The translations under genes were made by a program, and so were the position numbers. A stretch of 64,000 nt of DNA from Actinomycetospora sp. TBRC 11914 (GTDB lineage Bacteria > Actinomycetota > Actinomycetes > Mycobacteriales > Pseudonocardiaceae), in the NCBI RefSeq assembly GCF_012933465.1, contig NZ_JABBND010000001.1, positions 620,001 to 684,000 on the forward strand, read 5' to 3'. The notes beneath the pieces were generated by a model. That model made no database searches and was not told the origin of the DNA. It saw only the letters and a list, made by a program, of their open reading frames with translations. This document shows positions 24,226 to 32,156 of this stretch, piece after piece (the first letter of the stretch is position 1; each line of letters starts with the position of its first letter).

Positions 24226-26655
24226 GTGATCGACCAGGTGACCGATCGGGCCGCGCTCGCGCTGCCGGTCCGCCCGGCGCTTCCCGACGTCGAGGCGGCC
24301 CTCGCCGCCCGCGGGGCGGCGGTGCTGGTGGCGCCGCCGGGGACCGGGAAGACGACGCTGGTCCCGCTCGCGCTGGCGGAAGCCGTCGAGGGGCGGGTGC
24401 TCGTGGCCGAGCCGCGGCGGGTCGCGGTGCGCGCCGCGGCGGCCCGGATGGCGTCGCTGCTCGAGGAGCCGGTGGGCGAGCGGGTCGGCTACGCGATCCG
24501 CGGCGAGCGGCGCACCGGGCCCCGGACGCGGGTCGAGGTGGTGACGACGGGGCTGCTCGTCGCCCGGCTCCAGCACGACCCGGAGCTCGTCGGCGTCGAC
24601 ACGGTGGTCCTCGACGAGTGCCACGAGCGAGCCCTCGACACCGACCTCGCGCTGGCGTTCGCCGTCGACGCCCGCGCCGCGCTGCGCCCCGACCTGCGCC
24701 TGCTCGCGACGTCGGCCACCGCAGCCGCCGACGAGCTGTCCGCGGCGCTGGACGGCCCCGTCGTCGTCGCACCCGACCCGCTGCACCCCGTCGAGGTCGT
24801 CTGGTCGCCGCCGCCGCGCCCGGTGCCGCCGCCGCGCGGGATGCGGGTGGAGCCGGAGCTGCTCGCCCACGTCGCCGCGGTGGTGCGCCGTGCCCTCGCG
24901 GAGGCCGACGGCGACGTCCTGGTGTTCCTGCCCGGCCGTCGCGAGATCGACGACGTGGCCCAGCGCCTGACGGGTCTCGACGTGGCCGTCGAGACCCTGC
25001 ACGGCGGCCAGGACGCCGCGCGGCAGGACGCGGTGCTGGCCCCGTCGGCCCGTCGTCGGGTGGTCCTCGCGACGGCGATCGCCGAGACGAGCCTGACGGT
25101 GCCGGGGGTGCGCGTCGTCGTCGACGCCGGCCTGTCCCGCCGGCCCTGGACCGACCACGCCCGCGGGCTGGACGCGCTGGTCACCGTGCTCGCGTCGCAG
25201 TCCTCGGCGACGCAGCGGGCCGGGCGCGCGGGCCGGGAGGCGCCCGGCGTGGTGCACCGCTGCTGGTCGGAGGCCGAGCACACCCATCGGGACCGCGCCG
25301 ACGACCCGGAGATCGCGCACGCCGACCTCACCGCCTTCGCGCTGCAGCTCGCGCGGTGGGGCACGCCCGGCGGCGCGGGGCTGGCGCTGCTCGACGCCCC
25401 ACCGACGACGGCGTTCGAGGCGGCCCGGACGGTGCTGCGCGGGCTCGGGCTCGTCGGGGAGGACGGCGCGATCACCGGGCGGGGCCGGGCGGTCGCGGGC
25501 ACCGGGGTGCACCCGCGGCTGGGCCGGGCGCTGCTCGACGGTGCCGCGGTCGCGGGATCGACGACGGCCACCGAGGTGGTGGCCCTCCTCGCGGCCGACG
25601 TCCGCGGCGACTCCGACGACCTCGACGAGCGGCTGCGCGGGGCGAGGAACGACCCGCGGTGGCGCGCGGAGGTGCGGAGGCTTCGCCATGTGAACGAATC
25701 TGGTCGCCAGGACGACCACATCCGTTCACGTGCGCGGAGCGCTGTGGTCGCCCTGGCGTACCCCGACCGGCTCGCCCGCGCCCGCGCCGCCGACTCCCGC
25801 GAGTACCTGACGACGGGTGGCACCGGCGTCGAGCTCGCCGCGTCGTCGCCGCTGCGCGGTCAGCCCTGGCTCGCGGTCGCCGACGCGGTCCGCGGGCCGG
25901 GCGACCGCGTCGCCCGGGTGCGGCTCGCGGCGCCGGTGGACGAGGACACCGCGCGGGAGGCCGCCGCCGGCTGGTGGCGCGACGACGAGGTGGTGGCCTG
26001 GGAGGACGGCGACGTCGTCGCCGAGCGCCGGGAGCGGCTGGGCGCGATCGTGCTGGCCCGCCGGCCCCTGGCCCACCCCGATCCCGCGGCGGTGGCGACG
26101 GCGGTGCGCGACGGCCTGGCCGCCGAGGGGCTCGCACTGCTGAACTGGACCGACGCCGCCCTCGACCTGCGACGACGGCTCGCGTTCCTCCACCACGCGC
26201 TCGGCGATCCGTGGCCCGCCGTCGACGACGCGTCCCTGCTCGCCCGGGCCGACGAGTGGCTCGACCTCACCCGGGTCCGCCGCCGGGCCGACCTCGGTCG
26301 GGTCCAGGTCGCAGCGACCCTGCGCCACCTGGTGCCGTGGTCGCAGGCCGGCCGGCTCGACGAGCTGGCCCCGACCCACGTGACCACGCCGGACGGGCGT
26401 CGGGTCCGCGTCGACTACTCCGACGCGACGGCGCCGGTGGTCGCCCTGCGGGTCCAGCAGGCGTTCGGCTGGCAGCAGGCCCCGGTCCTGGCGGGCGTGC
26501 CCGTCGTCGTGCACCTGCTCTCGCCGGCGGGCCGCCCGGCGGCGGTGACGGCGGACCTCGAGTCGTTCTGGGAGAACGGCTACCCGCAGGTCCGCGCGGA
26601 GCTGCGCGGCCGCTACCCGAAGCACGCCTGGCCGGAGGACCCGCGGCTCCCCTGA
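24226..26655 (+). CDS. hrpB: ATP-dependent helicase HrpB
   Basis: An 809-residue DEAH-type helicase. Motifs in order: Walker A APPGTGKTTLVPLAL, VAEPRRVAVRAAAARMA, DECHERALDTDLAL (DECH box), LLATSATAAAD, VFLPGRREIDDVAQRL, VVLATAIAETSLTVPGVRVVVD and QRAGRAGREAPGVVHR. The C-terminal HrpB domain ends with NGYPQVRAELRGRYPKHAWPED, the family signature. The GTG at 24226 is chosen because an earlier GTG (24193) lies in the repeat. The RNA role of HrpB in actinobacteria is not established. A copy of the palindromic element lies in frame at residues 489-502, in the region before VVALAYPDRLARARA. Confidence 0.9.
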   Translation: MIDQVTDRAALALPVRPALPDVEAALAARGAAVLVAPPGTGKTTLVPLALAEAVEGRVLVAEPRRVAVRAAAARMASLLEEPVGERVGYAIRGERRTGPRTRVEVVTTGLLVARLQHDPELVGVDTVVLDECHERALDTDLALAFAVDARAALRPDLRLLATSATAAADELSAALDGPVVVAPDPLHPVEVVWSPPPRPVPPPRGMRVEPELLAHVAAVVRRALAEADGDVLVFLPGRREIDDVAQRLTGLDVAVETLHGGQDAARQDAVLAPSARRRVVLATAIAETSLTVPGVRVVVDAGLSRRPWTDHARGLDALVTVLASQSSATQRAGRAGREAPGVVHRCWSEAEHTHRDRADDPEIAHADLTAFALQLARWGTPGGAGLALLDAPPTTAFEAARTVLRGLGLVGEDGAITGRGRAVAGTGVHPRLGRALLDGAAVAGSTTATEVVALLAADVRGDSDDLDERLRGARNDPRWRAEVRRLRHVNESGRQDDHIRSRARSAVVALAYPDRLARARAADSREYLTTGGTGVELAASSPLRGQPWLAVADAVRGPGDRVARVRLAAPVDEDTAREAAAGWWRDDEVVAWEDGDVVAERRERLGAIVLARRPLAHPDPAAVATAVRDGLAAEGLALLNWTDAALDLRRRLAFLHHALGDPWPAVDDASLLARADEWLDLTRVRRRADLGRVQVAATLRHLVPWSQAGRLDELAPTHVTTPDGRRVRVDYSDATAPVVALRVQQAFGWQQAPVLAGVPVVVHLLSPAGRPAAVTADLESFWENGYPQVRAELRGRYPKHAWPEDPRLP
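25690..25729. repeat. Palindromic element F, inside hrpB
   Basis: A 40-base near-palindrome with outer arms GTGAACG and CGTTCAC and inner arms TGGTCG and CGACCA (15 of 17 pairs), the same length as elements A-E. It is flanked on the left by GGC-TTC-GCC and on the right by GCGC-GGA-GCGC, giving the same three-hairpin layout with different bases. It is read in frame and adds residues like VNESGRQDDHIRSR to the helicase. Confidence 0.75.
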
Positions 26656-26656
26656 A

Positions 26657-27226
26657 TCAGTCCTTCGCCGCGACCTTCTCGAGCTTCTGCTCCACGGTCT
26701 TGCGGTCCTTGGTGTCCTTCTCGTGCTCGAGCGCCTTCTTCGCCTCGTCGGGCTCCATCGTCCTGGCCCGCTCGACGGCGTCGTCGGCGTTCATCTCCTC
26801 CAGGTGGGCGTCCTTGCGGGCCTGCTTCGCGCCTGCGGTGTTCGGCACGTCGCCCTGCCCCTTCTTCGAGCCCTCCTTCTTGGCCCGGCGGGTCTTCTCC
26901 TTCTCCTCGTCGGACAATTCCTCCCAGGCCTTCTTCGGGAGGTAGCGGTCGGTCGCGCCGTCACCGCGCGCCTGCGCCGAGCCGTCGGCGGTCTGCCAGT
27001 CCTCGTCGGTCCACTGCTCGAGGCTGCGCTGGGACTCGGTCGGCTGGTCCTTGTGCTCGAAGTCCCCGCCGTGGCGCTCGTACTCCTGGGTGAGCAGCTG
27101 GCTCTTGCGCGCCGACCACTTCCCCGGGGAACCGCCCTTGTCGGAGGCCTTGATCTCCTCCTTGAGGCGCTCGCGCAGCTCGGGGTGGGTGTAGTCCTGC
27201 TCGTAGTCCTTCGCGCCCTTGGCCAT
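26657..27226 (-). CDS. Charged DUF5872-like protein
   Basis: A 189-residue very hydrophilic, Lys/Glu-rich protein without membrane segments. The start TDPELR-like THPELRERLKEEIKASDKGG with GKWSARKSQLLTQEYERHGG, then YLPKKAWEELSDEEKEKTRRAKKEG and PNTAGAKQARKDA, match a family of small proteins of unknown function (DUF5872, named from memory). The C-terminal third is predicted helical and may be a coiled coil. It ends one base from the hrpB stop (convergent) and starts 8 bases after the cupin stop. No strong ribosome-binding site is seen, so expression may depend on the cupin gene. Confidence 0.7.
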   Translation of the reverse strand: MAKGAKDYEQDYTHPELRERLKEEIKASDKGGSPGKWSARKSQLLTQEYERHGGDFEHKDQPTESQRSLEQWTDEDWQTADGSAQARGDGATDRYLPKKAWEELSDEEKEKTRRAKKEGSKKGQGDVPNTAGAKQARKDAHLEEMNADDAVERARTMEPDEAKKALEHEKDTKDRKTVEQKLEKVAAKD

Positions 27227-27234
27227 CCGTGCGG

Positions 27235-27609
27235 CTACCCGCGACGACGTCCCTGGTCGCGTACCAGTTGGTCGAACTTCGCGGGACCGCAGATCGTCAG
27301 CATGCGCACCGTCTCGTCGCCGAGCACCCAGAGGGTGTGCTCGACGTCGCGCGGCAGGAAGATGAACCCACCGGTCTCGGCCGTGAACTCCTCGTCCCCG
27401 CAGCGGCCGCCCACCCGGCCCGCGAGCACGTGGAACATCTCGTCCTCGCCCTCGTGGGTGTGCGGGGCGACGACGAGCCCGACCGGCGCCTCCTGCTCCA
27501 TGACGGAGACCCGACCCTCGGTGTCGGCGCCCGTGGCCTTGACCGTGAAGACCGCGCCGTCGAACTCGTAGGTCTCTCCCGCCCCGGGCGCCCGGACGAA
27601 CCCGCTCAC
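27235..27609 (-). CDS. Cupin-domain protein
   Basis: A 124-residue single cupin. Cupin motif 1 reads VAPHTHEGEDEMFHVLAGR (G-x5-HxH-x3-4-E-x6-G pattern with His, His and Glu ligands), and motif 2 lies in GGFIFLPRDVEHTLWVLG. Metal binding is likely. Small cupins beside ring-opening or decarboxylating enzymes often act as dioxygenases or isomerases, but the substrate is unknown. The GTG immediately follows the TGA of the amidohydrolase gene, so the genes are coupled. Confidence 0.78.
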   Translation of the reverse strand: MSGFVRAPGAGETYEFDGAVFTVKATGADTEGRVSVMEQEAPVGLVVAPHTHEGEDEMFHVLAGRVGGRCGDEEFTAETGGFIFLPRDVEHTLWVLGDETVRMLTICGPAKFDQLVRDQGRRRG

Positions 27610-28830
27610 TCACACCTCCCCCAGCTCGAAGACCTTCCGCGCGGTCTCCCCGAGGATGTTCCGCTTGCCGTGCTCGGAGACGAACGGGAGGGCGGCGATC
27701 CGGCCCGGGACGTCGAAGTCCCAGTGCGGCCAGTCCGAGGAGTACATCAGCGAGTTCTCCGCGTCGATGGCCTCGAGGGTGGCCGCGAGCAGCTTGTCGT
27801 CGGTCCACTCCATGGGCTGGCTCGTGTAGTACATCTCGCGGATGTAGTGCGACGGCGGGCGCGTGAGCAGCGGGGCGTCGGAGGAGCGCATGTAGTACTC
27901 GTGGTCGAGGCGCTGCATCATGAACGGCAGCCACGCGAGACCGCTCTCGATCCAGATCGTCTTCAGGCCCGGGAAGCGCTCCGGGATGCCGTTGACGACC
28001 CAGTTGGTCATGTGGGTCATGTTGCAGGTCACGAAGCTCATCGAGTGGGCCGAGAGGAACCGGTTCATCGTCGAGGTCATCGAGTCGGCCTGGTTCGGCC
28101 CGGCGTGGAACCCGATCGGCAGGCCCCGGCGCTCCAGCTCGCGGTACACCGGCATGTAGGCGTTGCGGTGCACCCCGGCGTGACGCTGGCTGGTGACCAG
28201 GAAGCCGATGACGCCCGGCGTGTCCCCGAACTCCTCGATCGTCGCCAGACACGCGTCGGGGTTCTCGAACGGCAGGCCCAGCATGGTCCGGATGCGCGGC
28301 TCGCGGGGCAGCACCTCGGCGGTGAACCAGCGGTTGTAGGCCTGCAGCAGCGCGGTCGCGACCTCCGGCTGGGGGTGCAGCCCCGTCTCGAGCATCGGCT
28401 GCGGGAAGACCACCTGCAGGTCGATCGACATCGCGTCCATCGCCCGGCGCACGAGCGTCACGTCCCGGTCCGCGCCCGACGTCGTGCCGGGGGTCTCCTC
28501 CGCCAGCGAGGCCTGGTGCGGTATGCGCCCGGAGACGTCCTGCATCGTCAGGCCCGGCGGATGGTTGTGCAGCGCCAGGTGGGAGGCCTGCGGCCAGTTG
28601 CGCATCATCTGCTGGGCGGTGTCGCGCAGGACCGGGCTGTCGAGATAGGTGAGGATCTCCGGCCACGAGTCGAGCTCGACGTGGTGGGAGTCGACGTCGA
28701 CGATCAGGTAGTCGTCCAGCCCGTAGCGCTCGGTGTCGCGACGGGCGTTGGCGAGGATCTCGCGGGTGTCGGTGGCGGTCGTGATCTCCTGGGTGGGCAG
28801 CCGCCGCACCCCCGGGTCGGTCGCGGTCAC
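27610..28830 (-). CDS. Amidohydrolase-family (ACMSD-like) metalloenzyme
   Basis: A 406-residue TIM-barrel protein of the amidohydrolase_2 type. YLIVDVDSHHVE is the first metal site (a D-x-D-x-H variant), GFHAGPNQ supplies a barrel His, and LMYSSDWPHWDFD is the terminal Asp with the SSDWPH motif of aminocarboxymuconate-semialdehyde-decarboxylase relatives. Such enzymes decarboxylate or hydrolyse aromatic-degradation intermediates. The GTG start overlaps the stop of the 100-residue gene as GTGA. It sits in an operon with a Rieske ferredoxin and a cupin, which points to aromatic or heterocyclic catabolism. Confidence 0.8.
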   Translation of the reverse strand: MTATDPGVRRLPTQEITTATDTREILANARRDTERYGLDDYLIVDVDSHHVELDSWPEILTYLDSPVLRDTAQQMMRNWPQASHLALHNHPPGLTMQDVSGRIPHQASLAEETPGTTSGADRDVTLVRRAMDAMSIDLQVVFPQPMLETGLHPQPEVATALLQAYNRWFTAEVLPREPRIRTMLGLPFENPDACLATIEEFGDTPGVIGFLVTSQRHAGVHRNAYMPVYRELERRGLPIGFHAGPNQADSMTSTMNRFLSAHSMSFVTCNMTHMTNWVVNGIPERFPGLKTIWIESGLAWLPFMMQRLDHEYYMRSSDAPLLTRPPSHYIREMYYTSQPMEWTDDKLLAATLEAIDAENSLMYSSDWPHWDFDVPGRIAALPFVSEHGKRNILGETARKVFELGEV

Positions 28831-29129
28831 GGCGTACTCCTCGAGAACCAGAGGGCCAGGTCGAACGGGTTGAGGTCGTGGCTGCGCAGCGCCGCGGTGG
28901 CCAGCGCGACCGCGTCGGTCGGGGTGGTGTCGGCCGCGCCCGGCGGCTCGGCGCCATCCTCGGCGGCGACCGCCCAGCAGCGGGCGGTGGTGCTCACCAG
29001 CCGGCGGGCCGTGTCGGGATCCAGGGAGGCGATCGCGCCGTCGTCGAGACCCGCGTCGACCTCGGCGGCCAGCGCCGCCACGAGCTCGTCGATGCGGCGG
29101 GCGCGGTCGAGGTGCTCAGACGGCGACAC
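28827..29129 (-). CDS. Small operon protein of unknown function
   Basis: I do not recognise this 100-residue soluble protein. It is acidic and alanine-rich, probably all-helical, with LVAALAAEVDAGLDDGAIA, DTARRLVSTTARCWAVAA and a final SHDLNPFDLALWFSRS. GGAGGGCGG precedes the GTG, the start overlaps the Rieske gene by 14 bases and the stop overlaps the amidohydrolase start, so it is a genuine gene embedded in the operon. A partner or stabilising subunit of one of the neighbours is possible. Confidence 0.65.
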   Translation of the reverse strand: MSPSEHLDRARRIDELVAALAAEVDAGLDDGAIASLDPDTARRLVSTTARCWAVAAEDGAEPPGAADTTPTDAVALATAALRSHDLNPFDLALWFSRSTP

Positions 29130-29505
29130 GGATCCGCCCGCCCTCCTCGGAGACCTCGAACGCCCGCAGCGCGAGGTCGGGGCGCCCGGGGTGGCGCCCG
29201 GTCACCACGTCGTACTCGAAGCCGTGCCACGGGCACACGACGTGCATCGTGTCCTCGTCGAAGCGCAGGCCGAGGCTGCGCTGCTCGTCGTCGAGCCGCT
29301 CGGTCACCCGGTGCACGATCCGGCCCTGGCAGGCCGGGCCGCCCTGGTGGGCGCAACGGTTCTCCCAGGCGTACAGCCGACCGCCGAACCGGAACACCCC
29401 GAGCGTGACGGCCCCGGTCCCGGTGGTGATCTCGACGACGAGCCGGCCGCGTTCGGGCACGTCCTGCGACGCCCCGACGTCGACGAGGCGCTCCGTGGTG
29501 GTCAT
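29116..29505 (-). CDS. Rieske [2Fe-2S] ferredoxin-type protein
   Basis: A 129-residue protein with both Rieske boxes: C-x-H in NRCAHQGGPACQG and C-x2-H in VVCPWHGFEYDVVTG. No signal peptide or membrane anchor is seen, so it is cytosolic. The spacing between boxes is about 45 residues, longer than in typical small ferredoxins, because of an inserted RVTERLDDEQRSLGLR segment. It heads the cupin/amidohydrolase operon and may deliver electrons to an oxygenase, though none is encoded next to it. Confidence 0.82.
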   Translation of the reverse strand: MTTTERLVDVGASQDVPERGRLVVEITTGTGAVTLGVFRFGGRLYAWENRCAHQGGPACQGRIVHRVTERLDDEQRSLGLRFDEDTMHVVCPWHGFEYDVVTGRHPGRPDLALRAFEVSEEGGRIRVAV

Positions 29506-29557
29506 GCCGGACAGCGTGCGCGTCGGGTCCGGCTCCTGGGAAGGTCCCGACGACGGG

Positions 29558-30028
29558 TCAGGCGCCGACTCCGGCGGCCGGCTCGGTGGTGGCGGCGGCG
29601 ATGACGGCGGTGAGGTCGCCGTGCAGGCGCATCAGCTCCTCGACCGGCATCCCGAGGCGCTCGACGATGGCCGGCGGGATGCGCTCGGCCTCGGTCCGCA
29701 GCGCGCGGCCCGCGTCGGTGAGCGTGACGGCGAGGGTGCGCTCGTTGCCGGGGACGCGGCGACGCTCGACGTAGCCCTGCGCCTCGAGACGCTTGAGCAG
29801 CGGCGACAGGGTGCCGGGATCGAGCGCGAGCATCCCGGAGAGCTCGGTGACCGACAGCGGCGAGCGACCCCAGAGCGCCAGCATCACCAGGTACTGCGGG
29901 TGGGTCAGGCCCATCGGCTCGAGCAGCGGCCGGTAGAGCGCGATCACCGAGCGGGCGGCGACGGCCAGGGCGAAGCAGACCTGGTTCTCCAGCGCGAGGG
30001 GGTCGATCTCGTCTGTGGTGGCCGTCAT
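29558..30028 (-). CDS. OhrR-like MarR-family regulator
   Basis: A 156-residue winged-helix protein. The N-terminal LENQVCFALAVAARSVIALY has the Cys that senses organic peroxide in OhrR proteins (Cys18), and LSVTELSGMLALDPGTLSPLLKRLEAQGYVERRR is the DNA-binding helix-turn-helix. No ohr peroxidase gene is adjacent; the downstream gene, 52 bases on, is the Rieske protein, and the divergent gene is a DUF5313 protein. It may control either. The name OhrR rests on the Cys and sequence resemblance only. Confidence 0.8.
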   Translation of the reverse strand: MTATTDEIDPLALENQVCFALAVAARSVIALYRPLLEPMGLTHPQYLVMLALWGRSPLSVTELSGMLALDPGTLSPLLKRLEAQGYVERRRVPGNERTLAVTLTDAGRALRTEAERIPPAIVERLGMPVEELMRLHGDLTAVIAAATTEPAAGVGA

Positions 30029-30059
30029 GACGCCCCACTCTACCCTTGGGGCGCATACT

Positions 30060-30073
30060 GTTGGTGCACAAAC
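30060..30073. promoter_or_regulatory. Possible MarR/OhrR operator
   Basis: GTTGGTGCACAAAC is a 14-base inverted repeat with one mismatched pair, in the 65-bp gap between the divergent MarR-family and DUF5313 starts. GCATACTG just before it could be a -10 box. The location fits an autoregulatory site. Confidence 0.4.
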
Positions 30074-30093
30074 TTTCCGAGGAGGTGGCCCCG

Positions 30094-30492
30094 GTGGTCT
30101 CGACGCCGCGACCCGGCCCGCTGTGGTGGCTCTGGTACGCCCACGGGGGTGGGCTGCCCGCGCGGTTCGCGCCGTGGGTCCTGCACGACACCACCTGCCG
30201 CACCTGGTGGGTCCGCCACCTCGTGCGCCTCGTCGTGCAGCTCGCCCCGTTCGTGGCGGCGATCATCGTCTTCGTGCCGGGTCCGCTGTGGCTGCGCGTG
30301 ATGAGCGCGGTGGGCGGCGCCATCATGGGGATGATCTTCTCGGTGGCCTACCTGCACGAGACCGCCGAGCACCGCCTGGTCAAGGCGGGCTACCCGGTCG
30401 GGACCGGGGTCGAGGCCCGGGCCGAGCGCACGCGGGAGAAGGACGAGGCCGCCGCGGCCCGCTACGCCGCCCGGTGGCGCTCCGCCCCCTGA
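30094..30492 (+). CDS. DUF5313-type small membrane protein
   Basis: A 132-residue protein with RPGPLWWLWYAHGGGLPARF at the N-terminus, a cytosolic CRTWWVRHLVR stretch, and two adjacent hydrophobic segments (LVVQLAPFVAAIIVFVPG and VGGAIMGMIFSVAYL). The C-terminal tail is charged and helical. This matches actinobacterial DUF5313 proteins, whose function is unknown. GAGGAGG precedes the GTG chosen. It is divergent from the MarR-family gene and convergent with the SIR2-type gene (23 bases between stops). Confidence 0.7.
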   Translation: MVSTPRPGPLWWLWYAHGGGLPARFAPWVLHDTTCRTWWVRHLVRLVVQLAPFVAAIIVFVPGPLWLRVMSAVGGAIMGMIFSVAYLHETAEHRLVKAGYPVGTGVEARAERTREKDEAAAARYAARWRSAP

Positions 30493-30515
30493 CCGCCCCC
30501 TGACCGCGCGCCCCC

Positions 30516-31961
30516 TCAGGGGCGCATCCCGAGTTCGTGGAGCAGGGCCTCCACGCGGCGGCCGGCGAGGCTCCCGGGCGGGACGTCGCGCAGCTGCGTG
30601 ACGGCGCCGGTGAACGCCCGCTCGGCGGGGGTGAGCAGGTGCTGGTAGCGCTCGTCGAGGAGGAACGAGGCGTCGTCGGTGGCGTGGTGCGCGACGAGGT
30701 CGAGGAAGATCTCCATCCGCCGGGCGGCGCCCGCGACCACCTCGTCGGTGCGGGCCCGGTCGGCGGGACGCTCGGCGAAGGCCTGGTAGCGCAGCTCGCC
30801 GTCCCACATCCGCCGGCGCAGCGGCTCGTCGACCAGGGCCAGCGCCGTGCCCACCACCCGGTCGTCCTCCCGCACGCGGCGGACCTCGTCGGCGAGGTGG
30901 AGGAAGTTCTCGTCGGCCAGCGAGAACCCGGCGAACAGCACGTGGCGGGTCATGAGCAGGCCCTGCACCACCCCCGCCAGGGCGCCCTGTGCGCCCTGGA
31001 ACCGCAGGTAGTGGTCGCGGGTCAGGACGACGTTGCGGCGGCGCGCGAGATCACCGTGCAGCTTGAGCAGGTAGGGCCGGTCGGCGCGCGCCGGCTCGAA
31101 CGGCAGGACGGCGGGCGCCCGCCCGACGGCGCCCAGGGCGCGCTCGAACAGGTCGTCGTAGTTCGTCGTCGCCGCCTCCCACATCGGCAGTGCCGCCAGC
31201 AGGGCGTGGGACAGGCCGTGCCGGTGGGTTGACAGCACCGCGGCCAGGGCGTCCTCGAGCGGCTCGTCGAGGGTGCGCTCGATGAGCGTCGCCGCGTCCT
31301 GGGCCGGCAGCGTGCGGAGCTCCGCGGCCTCCGCCGCCGGGATCGCGGCGCGTCGGGCGAGCTCGTCGAGCAGCATCGCCCACGACGGGAGGCCGGCGCT
31401 CACGCTCACCCCGGCGCCCAGGAACAGCGCGAGCTCGTTGACCCTGGCCCTCGCCGCGAGGTCCTCGGCCGTCGCCTCCTCGGCCGGTGAGAGCCCGTGG
31501 CGCGTCCGTCCGCGCCGCACGTGCTGGGCCGCGGCGTGGTCGCGTCCCGAGCGCAGCACCAGCGCGACGTCGTGCCCCTCGTCGGCGTGGGTCTCGAGGA
31601 CCTCGAGGACGGCTGCGATGACGTCGCCCCGACGCGATCCCGCCGCCCCCCGGCCCGCGCCCACCAACGGCAGGGCGGTGAGGTGCCGCGAGCGGCCTCG
31701 CCGGGGTGGCCGAGCCTGCTGGTCCGCCGCGACGGCGTCCAGGACGTCGTGGACCGTCGTGGCGTACCACGACGCCGCCTGCGGTGACCCGGACCCGGTG
31801 TCGACCGGCCAGATCCCCTCACCCCACGGCGCCCGGCCCGGCGGGACGAGACGGTGCCAGCTCGCGCTGACCTCCCCGCGGGCGTCCGTCGGCACGACGA
31901 CGTCGTCGCACGCCAGCTGCGTCAGGTCGCCGTGCACCACGAAGACGTGCCCTCGCGTCAT
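30516..31961 (-). CDS. Macro-like domain fused to SIR2-type NADase-like domain
   Basis: A 481-residue two-domain protein. Residues 1-150 resemble a macro-like nucleotide-binding domain: HGDLTQLACDDVVVPTDA at the start and LPLVGAGRGAAGSRRGDVIA near residue 100. Residues about 172-430 are a SIR2-like domain with LFLGAGVSVSAGLPSW (GAG at 182-184), ATTNYDDLFE (265-271), LLKLHGDLA with the expected catalytic His302, and FAGFSLADENFL. This motif set is that of SIR2 proteins used as NAD-depleting effectors in bacterial immunity rather than of histone-type deacylases. No obvious partner gene lies beside it. A self-contained NAD-linked defence or stress protein is an inference. Confidence 0.75.
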   Translation of the reverse strand: MTRGHVFVVHGDLTQLACDDVVVPTDARGEVSASWHRLVPPGRAPWGEGIWPVDTGSGSPQAASWYATTVHDVLDAVAADQQARPPRRGRSRHLTALPLVGAGRGAAGSRRGDVIAAVLEVLETHADEGHDVALVLRSGRDHAAAQHVRRGRTRHGLSPAEEATAEDLAARARVNELALFLGAGVSVSAGLPSWAMLLDELARRAAIPAAEAAELRTLPAQDAATLIERTLDEPLEDALAAVLSTHRHGLSHALLAALPMWEAATTNYDDLFERALGAVGRAPAVLPFEPARADRPYLLKLHGDLARRRNVVLTRDHYLRFQGAQGALAGVVQGLLMTRHVLFAGFSLADENFLHLADEVRRVREDDRVVGTALALVDEPLRRRMWDGELRYQAFAERPADRARTDEVVAGAARRMEIFLDLVAHHATDDASFLLDERYQHLLTPAERAFTGAVTQLRDVPPGSLAGRRVEALLHELGMRP

Positions 31962-32156
31962 CCGACGGGCTCCAGGGGTTCGGGCACCGGGCCCGGCTCC
32001 ACACCCGGCCCAGCGGTTCGGCTGTGACGACGGGTGCGGCGTCGTGGACGCGCCCGGCACCACCTTGCTGGGGAGGGCGGCCGGGCACGAGGGTCATCCG
32101 GAGGAACTCGGCCCGCCGGCCCGGGCCGGGCGTCCGGTTCGGCCCCGTCCGTCCGG

